A DNA stretch of 64,000 nucleotides from Planotetraspora kaengkrachanensis (lineage in GTDB: Bacteria > Actinomycetota > Actinomycetes > Streptosporangiales > Streptosporangiaceae): contig NZ_BONV01000024.1 in the NCBI RefSeq assembly GCF_016862895.1, positions 124,001 through 188,000 of the forward strand. The letters are read 5' to 3'. The notes under the pieces were generated by a model. It saw nothing but the letters and a program-made list of their open reading frames with translations, searched no databases and was not told the DNA's origin. This document shows positions 58,345 to 64,000 of this stretch, one piece after another. Made by a program: the position numbers and the translations under genes. Position 1 is the stretch's first letter, and each line of letters begins with the position of its first letter.

Positions 58345-60213
58345 TCAGAAGTTGGAGATCACGGCCGTGAACACCCGATCGATGCTTCCCGGTTCACGTG
58401 AGTCGTAGGCGGCGGCGTCGGTGGTCTGCGAAATCCGCTTGAGGACGTCCAGGTCGGCGTCCGCGCCGTACGCGATCGTGAACAGGCGGACGGTGTCCTG
58501 TCCTGCCTCCGTGTCCAGGTCGGGGAGGAGGTCGTCGAGGGAGATCGAGTTGTTGTCCTCGTTCTTGCCGTCGGTGAGCAGGACGACCGCGTTGATCGTG
58601 TCGTCGCTCCGCCGGCTCATCACGTTCTGGTAGGACGCAAGGGCGGTGTCGTGCAGGCCCGTGCCGCCGTTGGGGATCAGGTCGCCGATGCGGTCCGTCA
58701 GCTCGTTTTCGGCGATCTTCTTCAACGGGACCAGTTCGCGGTAGTCCTTGGCGCCGTCCTGGTTGAGGGAGAACGTCCACAGGCCGACCTTGTCGTTGGG
58801 CCCGAACTGCGAAAGCGCGTTGATCGCGGCCTGCTTGGCCAGGTCGAGCTTGCTCTTACCGGTGTCGGGGACGTCCGCGCCCATGGAGCCGGACGTGTCG
58901 ACGACCATCAGGACGTTGGCCGGCTTGCGCAGTTCGCCCCAGCTCTTGAGGATCTCGTCGAGCACCGCGGGAGCCGGGACGCTCAGCGTGGTGGCGGGCT
59001 GCGCGGGGTCGAGCCCGTTCTCCGCGGTGATCAGGTCGCCCGCCTTCCCGTCGAACGACCGGAAGGCGTATTTCGCGAACTCACGCCCGCCCTCGGACCG
59101 CAGGTACGTGAGGAAGTCGTCCGCCGTCGCCTTTTTGGCCGGGTCGAGCCCGGCCAGTTCGGCGTACGGATGGTCGGACAAGAGCGTGCCCTCGGAGGGA
59201 TAGATGGCCACGAGCGGGATCTTCGGCTTGGCGTGCTGCCCCAGGGTCTTCGGGTCACCCGACGGGTTGCCCTGGTTGTAGTCCCAGACCGACTTCTCCT
59301 CGATGGTCACGGCCGAGATGTACGACATCGCCGTGCCGGAGTCGTCCGCGCGCTGAAGATTCGACAGGAAGGTGAGGGAGATGTCGCCGTAGTGGACGAT
59401 CGACCGTTCCATGCCGCTGATGAACTTCCGTGTCTTCGCGTTCGCGACATCCTGCTTCGTCAGGTCTCCCGACAGCCCCGTGGCGGCGAAGTAGGCGCCG
59501 ATCGTGGCGTTCAGCCCGGACGTCGAGTAGTTCGGGTTCGTCTTGCCGAGGCGGAAGGGACCCCATTCCGGATGCCCGTACTTCGCCCAGCCCTTCGGGT
59601 CGTTGGCCAGATCGAGGATCTGTGTCCAGCCGATCTTCTTCGACGGCCATCCCAGCGCGTCGGCCATCGGCTCGGGCATGGCGATGACCAGGGGCGACGT
59701 CGCGATGGTGGGGTTGTCCGCCGGTACCGGGCTGGGGCGGTCGGTGCCCGCGACCCGCTGCTGGAGCAGGCTGACCCAGCCCGCGCTCGCGGGGGTCCAC
59801 ACGTCCGGCTTCAGGCCGTCCCTGCGGGTGTCCCAGCCGCGTGCGAGCGCCTGCATCGCGTCGCCGGACGCCTTGGAGGTCACGACCACCTCGGCGCAGC
59901 GCCCGCCGGCCTCGCGGGCGTTGTACGCGTCGGCGATCGTGCTCAGGACCGCCGCCTTCTCGCTCGAGGCCACGACGTTCAGCGTGACGCCGTCTCCGCC
60001 GCAGGCCGTCCGTCCGGTGCTCGAGCCCTCCGAACCCGATGAGCCTCCCGAACTCGCCGAGCCTCCGGCGTCCGTGCCGCTGAAGAGGACCCGCAGGCCG
60101 ACGATGAGAGCGCCGGCCACGATGATCGCGATGATGAAGGAAGCGGGGCCGCGGCGGCGCTTCTGTGCTGGGGGGTACACGCGTCCTCCATGGGGAGACG
60201 GGAGTGCAGGCAC
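58345..60213 (-). CDS. Membrane-anchored substrate-binding-like plus VWA-domain protein
   Basis: A 622-residue fusion. A membrane anchor (about 24-45) and Ser/Gly linker are followed by a type II periplasmic-binding-protein-like domain (about 72-400). That domain contains VTSKASGDAMQALARGW, KPDVWTPAS and the STSGLNATIGAYF segment of extracellular solute-binding proteins. A von Willebrand A domain (about 425-620) has the MIDAS motif DTSGSMG near 438, with the threonine in GGTGLHD and TDGKN completing the metal site. VWA domains bind protein partners through a divalent cation. It may sense a ligand outside the cell and relay it to the coiled-coil protein encoded downstream. Its upstream region is occupied by repeat array C. 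Confidence 0.85.
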   Translation of the reverse strand: MPALPSPHGGRVYPPAQKRRRGPASFIIAIIVAGALIVGLRVLFSGTDAGGSASSGGSSGSEGSSTGRTACGGDGVTLNVVASSEKAAVLSTIADAYNAREAGGRCAEVVVTSKASGDAMQALARGWDTRRDGLKPDVWTPASAGWVSLLQQRVAGTDRPSPVPADNPTIATSPLVIAMPEPMADALGWPSKKIGWTQILDLANDPKGWAKYGHPEWGPFRLGKTNPNYSTSGLNATIGAYFAATGLSGDLTKQDVANAKTRKFISGMERSIVHYGDISLTFLSNLQRADDSGTAMSYISAVTIEEKSVWDYNQGNPSGDPKTLGQHAKPKIPLVAIYPSEGTLLSDHPYAELAGLDPAKKATADDFLTYLRSEGGREFAKYAFRSFDGKAGDLITAENGLDPAQPATTLSVPAPAVLDEILKSWGELRKPANVLMVVDTSGSMGADVPDTGKSKLDLAKQAAINALSQFGPNDKVGLWTFSLNQDGAKDYRELVPLKKIAENELTDRIGDLIPNGGTGLHDTALASYQNVMSRRSDDTINAVVLLTDGKNEDNNSISLDDLLPDLDTEAGQDTVRLFTIAYGADADLDVLKRISQTTDAAAYDSREPGSIDRVFTAVISNF

Positions 60214-60285
60214 TTATCACGACGTATCGCGACCCACGTTAGTTTCCGAGCATCTCGTCCAGCTAGCGCACAAACGACCCTTGCC

Positions 60286-60655
60286 GTGATCATGCACGGA
60301 TTCGGTACGGGGGCTATTGAGCTGCGGCTTCGCCAACCGTGATCATGCACAACCTCGGAGAGTTAGCCCCTGACCTGCCCGTACGTCCATCGTGATCATG
60401 CACGAGTCGATCGCGTGGCAAGCGCGAAGGATGCATGATCGCGGAGAGCGAATCGCCTGGTCGGGGCCAGTCTCGGAGAAGCTGCGCATGATCACGAAAG
60501 TTGTTCGCGCTGGTGAGGGCATGGGTTCTCGAATCCGTGCATGATCACGGGCGGTGTTGCCGCAGGTGCGGTGCCGTTGTTCCCGTACCTGTGCATGATC
60601 ACGGCCGGGGGCGTCGCAGGTGGGACGCCCTCCGGCCGAGGGGGTGCATGATCAC
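60286..60655. repeat. 53-bp-period intergenic repeat, array C (forward then inverted units)
   Basis: Forward cores GTGATCATGCAC start at 60286, 60339 and 60392 (exact 53-bp steps). Inverted cores start at 60431 (ATGCATGATCGC), 60484, 60537 (53-bp steps), 60591 (54) and 60644 (53). As in array B the orientation flips once, near 60415. The array lies between the start of the VWA gene and the end of the M20 peptidase gene, both on the minus strand. Confidence 0.9.
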
Positions 60656-60758
60656 CCCAAGGTTCTGCTCACCCCAAGGTTCTGCTCACCCCCGGGGTTC
60701 TGTTCACCCCCGGGGTTCTGTTCGCCCTGGGGTTCTGTTCACCCCAAAGGTTGAGGTC
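60654..60758. repeat. Tandem 17-18-bp repeat adjoining array C
   Basis: Six consecutive units: ACCCCAAGGTTCTGCTC (60654 and 60671), ACCCCCGGGGTTCTGTTC (60688 and 60706), GCCCTGGGGTTCTGTTC (60724) and a diverged last unit from 60741. The tract ends at the stop codon of the peptidase gene (60757-60759). It starts inside the last inverted core of array C. Confidence 0.9.
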
Positions 60759-62097
60759 AGGGGTGGGTGTAGGTGGACAGGAAGAGGGCTTCGGCGGTGA
60801 TGATGCGGCGGAGTTCGCCGAGGATCACTCGCTCGTTCGGGGCGTGGATGGAGGCGTCCTCGTCCTCGACCCCGTAGAGCAGGATCTCCGCCTGCGGGTG
60901 CAGGGTGGCCAGCTTCGCGACCAGCGGGATCGACCCGCCCTGGCCGACCTCGCGCGGCGCGCGGCCGAAGGCGTGCTCCATCGCCTTCTCGATCGCCGCC
61001 CGCGCCGGACCGCCCTCGGACGCGCGGAAGCCGGAGCCGGTGACCGTGTCGTCGAACGACACCTGGACGCCCCAGGGCGCGTTCTCCGCGAGGAAGGCGG
61101 ACACGGTCTTCAGCGCCGTCGCGGCGTCGCCCGACGGAGGGATGCGGATCGTGACGCGGGCCCGCGCCACAGCCTGGACCGCGTTGATCGCGCCGGACAC
61201 GCTGGGCACGTCGAGCCCCGTCACAGTGATGGCGTACGACGCCCAGACCCGGTCGGCGATCGATCCGGAGCCGACAAGCGAGACGCCGTCGAGAACGCCC
61301 GCCGTCGCCCGGAACTCCTTCTCCGAGGAGCTCTCGCCGGGGAAGACGCCCCGCTCCAGGCCGGGCACCCGGACGTCGCCGTTGTCGTCGTGCATGGCGG
61401 TCAGCATGCGCATCAGCGCGGACAGGGCGTCCGGGGCCGCGCCGCCGAACGACCCACTGTGTACGGCGTCGCCGAGTGACCGCACCTCGACCGTGAACGC
61501 GGCCATGCCGCGCAGCATGGTCGTCAGCGCCGGGTCGCCCACCTTCGGGTTGCCGACATCGCCGATGACCATGGCGTCGGCGTGCACCAGTTCTGGACGG
61601 GCCTCCACGAGCGACTCGAGTCGTTCGCCGGCGTACTCCTCCTGACCCTCGACGATGACCTTCAGGCCGACGGGGAAGTCGCCCTGGAAGACGCGCAACG
61701 CCGCGATGTGGGCGATCAGGCCGCCCTTGTCGTCGGCGGCGCCCCTGCCGTACATCGCGTCGCCGATCACGGTCGGCTCGAACGGCGGGGTACGCCACAG
61801 GGCGACGTCGCCGGAGGGCTGCACGTCGTAGTGGGCGTACAGCAGCACGGTCGGGGCGCCGGGCGGTGCGGGGGCCGTGGCGTAGACGGCGGGGAAGCTG
61901 CCCTCGACGGGGATCAGTTCGACGTGCGGGAGGCCCACCGAACGCAGCAGGTCCGCGACGGCCGCCGCGGCCTCGTGGACCGGCGCCTCCGGATGACCGG
62001 GGAACGCGACGGACGGGATCGACACGAGCTTCGTGAGGTCCTCGATCGCCTGCGGCATTCCCGCCTCGACGGCTCCTTCGATCTCCGCAGGTGTCAC
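60757..62097 (-). CDS. M20-family metallopeptidase (dipeptidase)
   Basis: A 446-residue zinc aminopeptidase/dipeptidase. YAHYDVQP holds the first metal histidine (H89), YGRGAADDKGG the bridging aspartate (122/123) and GQEEYAG the catalytic glutamate pair. The dimerisation domain and a final histidine in SIHAPNER complete the set. It cleaves short peptides such as Xaa-Xaa dipeptides in the cytosol. GTG 62097 was chosen for a GGAG eight bases upstream; the longer frame to 62217 is low in similarity. The stop codon is directly followed by the 17-18-bp tandem repeats. Confidence 0.9.
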   Translation of the reverse strand: MTPAEIEGAVEAGMPQAIEDLTKLVSIPSVAFPGHPEAPVHEAAAAVADLLRSVGLPHVELIPVEGSFPAVYATAPAPPGAPTVLLYAHYDVQPSGDVALWRTPPFEPTVIGDAMYGRGAADDKGGLIAHIAALRVFQGDFPVGLKVIVEGQEEYAGERLESLVEARPELVHADAMVIGDVGNPKVGDPALTTMLRGMAAFTVEVRSLGDAVHSGSFGGAAPDALSALMRMLTAMHDDNGDVRVPGLERGVFPGESSSEKEFRATAGVLDGVSLVGSGSIADRVWASYAITVTGLDVPSVSGAINAVQAVARARVTIRIPPSGDAATALKTVSAFLAENAPWGVQVSFDDTVTGSGFRASEGGPARAAIEKAMEHAFGRAPREVGQGGSIPLVAKLATLHPQAEILLYGVEDEDASIHAPNERVILGELRRIITAEALFLSTYTHP

Positions 62098-62278
62098 GGC
62101 GATTTCTCCAGAATGTAGTGATTTAGGGCCTGCTGGGCCGTTGGGTCTGCCCATTGCACCACATCCGCAGGTCGGGGGCCGCCGCGCAGGCGGCTGGATC
62201 GGAGAATCAAGGCTCACGGATTTCGTTGTGGTTACATGTCGATATCGCGGATTCCGAACTTCTTGGATACTGCAACCA

Positions 62279-62322
62279 CGTAATCACTTGGCAAAATCGG
62301 ATTACGACATGCACACTGTGCA
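62279..62322. promoter_or_regulatory. Two inverted repeats upstream of the aminotransferase
   Basis: CGTAATC-N14-GATTACG (62279-62306) is followed at 62310-62322 by the palindrome TGCACA-C-TGTGCA, 30 bp before the ATG at 62352. They are likely regulator sites for the aminotransferase/alanine dehydrogenase unit. The rest of the 254-bp gap has no recognisable gene. Confidence 0.55.
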
Positions 62323-62351
62323 CAGCACCTATCGCCTGAGGGAAGGTTGCG

Positions 62352-63725
62352 ATGACGCGCCCGGACGTTCTCAAAGCCGCACAAGACAACCTGTGGATGC
62401 ATTTCACCCGGCATGACGGCGCGGAACCGCCGATGATCGTGAAGGGCGAGGGCGCCTACGTCTACGACATCCACGGCAAGCGCTACCTGGACGGGCTCGC
62501 CGGCCTGTTCGTCGTCCAGGTCGGCCACGGCCGCGACGAGATCGCGGAGGCGGCCGCCAAACAGGCGAAGGAGCTGGCCTTCTTCCCACTCTGGTCGTAC
62601 GTCCATCCCAAGGCCGCCGAGTTGGCGGCCAGAATCGCGGAGCTCACCCCAGGCGACCTGAACCGGGTCTTCTTCACGACCGGCGGAGGCGAGGCCGTCG
62701 AGTCGGCCTGGAAGCTCGCCAAGCAGTACTTCAAGACCCAGGGCAAGCCCCTCAAGACCAAGGTGATCAGCCGTTCGATCGCCTACCACGGAACCCCCCA
62801 CGGCGCTCTCTCCCTCACCGGCATCCCCAGCCTCAAGCAGGTCTTCGAACCGCTGGTCCCCGGCGCCCTGAAGGTCCCCAACACCAACCTCTACCGAGCC
62901 GACGAGATCTCCGGCTTCCCCGGCTTCGACAAGGACCCCGAGGCGTTCGGCCGCTGGGCCGCCGACCAGGTCGGCAAGGCCATCGAGATGGAGGGCGCGG
63001 ACACCGTCGCCGCCGTCTTCGTCGAGCCGGTGCAGAACGCCGGCGGCTGTTTCCCCCCGCCCCCCGGATACTTCCAGCGGCTGCGCGAGATCTGCGACGA
63101 GAACGACGTGCTGCTCGTCTCGGACGAGGTCATCTGCGCCTTCGGCCGCCTCGGCACGATGTTCGGCGGCCAGAAGTTCGACTACGTGCCCGACATCATC
63201 ACCTGCGCCAAGGGCCTGACCAGCGGATACGCCCCCATCGGCGCCATGATCGCCTCCGAGCGGCTGTTCGAGCCGTTCAAGCACGGCGACGAGATGTTCG
63301 CCCACGGCTACACGTTCGGCGGCCACCCGGTGTCCGCGGCCGTGGCACTCGCCAACCTCGACATCTTCGAGCGTGAGGACCTGCTCGGCCACGTCACGAC
63401 CAACGAGCCGGTCTTCCGCGCCACCCTCGAGAAGCTCCTCGACCTGCCGATCGTCGGCGACGTCCGGGGCTCGGGCTACTTCTACGGAATCGAGCTCGTC
63501 AAGGACAAGTCGACCAAGCAGACCTTCGACGACGAGGAGTGCGAGCGGCTGCTGCGCGGATTCCTGTCCAAGGCCCTGTTCGAGGCGGGCCTGTACTGCC
63601 GGGCCGACGACCGCGGCGACCCCGTGGTGCAGCTCGCTCCGCCGCTCATCTGCGGCCCCAAGGAGTTCGACGAGATCGAGTCGATCCTCCGGTCCGTCCT
63701 CACCGAGGCCTGGGCCCGTATCTGA
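62352..63725 (+). CDS. Class III (omega) aminotransferase
   Basis: A 457-residue PLP aminotransferase. The cofactor lysine is K287 in TCAKGLTSGYAPIGA, preceded by VSDEVICAFGRLG. FFTTGGGEAVESAWKLAK is the phosphate-binding region and YHGTPHGALSLTG follows it. The family includes beta-alanine/taurine/omega-amino-acid:pyruvate aminotransferases. These move an amino group from an amine or omega-amino acid to pyruvate, producing alanine. The next gene is alanine dehydrogenase, which recycles alanine to pyruvate and ammonia, a sensible pair for using amines as nitrogen source. GAGGGAAGG precedes the ATG. Confidence 0.92.
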   Translation: MTRPDVLKAAQDNLWMHFTRHDGAEPPMIVKGEGAYVYDIHGKRYLDGLAGLFVVQVGHGRDEIAEAAAKQAKELAFFPLWSYVHPKAAELAARIAELTPGDLNRVFFTTGGGEAVESAWKLAKQYFKTQGKPLKTKVISRSIAYHGTPHGALSLTGIPSLKQVFEPLVPGALKVPNTNLYRADEISGFPGFDKDPEAFGRWAADQVGKAIEMEGADTVAAVFVEPVQNAGGCFPPPPGYFQRLREICDENDVLLVSDEVICAFGRLGTMFGGQKFDYVPDIITCAKGLTSGYAPIGAMIASERLFEPFKHGDEMFAHGYTFGGHPVSAAVALANLDIFEREDLLGHVTTNEPVFRATLEKLLDLPIVGDVRGSGYFYGIELVKDKSTKQTFDDEECERLLRGFLSKALFEAGLYCRADDRGDPVVQLAPPLICGPKEFDEIESILRSVLTEAWARI

Positions 63726-63732
63726 CCGAAAA

Positions 63733-63769
63733 ACTCGGTACGGCCCGGCGCCGCCTGGCCGTACCGAGT
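63733..63769 (+). terminator. Perfect 13-bp hairpin between aminotransferase and ald
   Basis: ACTCGGTACGGCC (63733-63745) pairs exactly with 63757-63769 around an 11-base loop, starting 8 bases after the stop codon and ending 21 bases before the ald ATG. It could end or attenuate transcription, or stabilise the upstream mRNA end. Confidence 0.7.
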
Positions 63770-63790
63770 ACGCCTGAAAGGATTCATCCC

Positions 63791-64000
63791 ATGAAGATCG
63801 GCGTTCCTGCCGAGGTCAAGAACCACGAGTACCGCGTCGCCGCCACTCCGGCGGGCGTGCACGAACTCGTCCGTCACGGACACGACGTCCACGTCCAGCG
63901 TGGTGCGGGTCTGGGATCGCACATCACGGACGAGGAGTACCTCGCGGTCGGTGCCAAGATCCTCGACACGGCCGACGCGGTCTGGGGCGAGTCCGAGATG
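63791..64000 (+). CDS. ald: Alanine dehydrogenase (5' part; continues beyond window)
   Basis: The first 70 codons are visible from ATG 63791, with GAAAGGA eight bases upstream. MKIGVPAEVKNHEYRVA.TPAGV.ELV..GH and VQRGAG.GS.ITDEEY are the characteristic start of alanine dehydrogenase. The enzyme interconverts L-alanine and pyruvate plus ammonia with NAD. It would consume the alanine formed by the upstream aminotransferase. The catalytic lysine and histidine lie beyond the visible part or near its end, so integrity cannot be judged. Confidence 0.93.
   Translation, partial: MKIGVPAEVKNHEYRVAATPAGVHELVRHGHDVHVQRGAGLGSHITDEEYLAVGAKILDTADAVWGESEM

Noticed and set aside
51433-60655. CRISPR array
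   Set aside because: The core is short, the intervening parts are themselves similar between units rather than unique spacers, the orientation flips within arrays, and no cas gene is present.

Overview
The window is very GC-rich DNA of an actinobacterium. It has many GTG starts, actinobacterial -10 boxes of the TANNNT type and several apparently leaderless genes. The order prfB, ftsE, ftsX, smpB, ssrA, an arabinan-precursor gene set (dprE1, dprE2, UbiA-type synthase, aftD-like), tandem streptogrisin-like proteases and steroid-catabolism-like genes suggest a Streptosporangiales-type organism. That placement is inference; no rRNA is present.

Region by region. 1-11.6 kb is housekeeping: the 3' part of an NAD-glutamate dehydrogenase, a lipoprotein, prfB, a small zinc-ribbon membrane protein, ftsE-ftsX, smpB, a lipoprotein that looks like a transpeptidase without its catalytic residues, tmRNA, a UTRA-only protein and adenosine deaminase. 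11.6-15.2 kb holds an HtrA-type lipoprotein protease and a double-domain acyl-CoA dehydrogenase. 15.2-28.4 kb is an envelope-glycan locus: polytopic proteins, a tiny DUF2613-like protein, a GT4 glycosyltransferase, a giant AftD-like arabinofuranosyltransferase, GT-C-like paralogues, a DUF3068 protein and a methyltransferase. Several of these genes are joined by 4-nt GTGA overlaps. 28.4-31.0 kb holds a TetR/SDR divergent pair and an acyltransferase. 31.1-36.6 kb continues the glycan theme: DUF3068, a UbiA-type synthase, an IS200/IS605-type tnpB element with a nonsense codon, dprE1 and dprE2. 36.6-40.4 kb has two secreted serine proteases sharing a 321-bp identical tract, and a LysR regulator. 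40.7-46.9 kb has a flavin oxidoreductase, two more GT-C-like paralogues and a DUF89/ARMT1-like protein. 46.9-54.3 kb is a steroid side-chain-like catabolic cluster: enoyl-CoA hydratase, two acyl-CoA synthetases, a DUF35 OB-fold protein and two SCP2-type thiolases. 54.8-64 kb has a LysE exporter, a LysR/threonine-dehydratase divergent pair, a two-gene VWA operon, an M20 peptidase, a class III aminotransferase and the start of alanine dehydrogenase.

The most unusual structure is a family of intergenic repeats built on GTGATCATGCAC, spaced almost exactly 53 bp apart. They occur at three places (about 51.43, 54.35 and 60.29 kb). At two of these the array runs forward and then switches to the inverted orientation. 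No gene, RNA or known mobile element explains them.

Functional links. UbiA-type synthase, DprE1 and DprE2 would make the polyprenyl-phosphate arabinose donor used by AftD-like and probably other GT-C enzymes, so the two glycan loci are probably one pathway cut by the SDR/acyltransferase genes and the IS. The catabolic genes, the acyl-CoA dehydrogenase and the flavin oxidoreductase have KstR-like or related palindromes in their promoters, which suggests shared lipid/steroid control.
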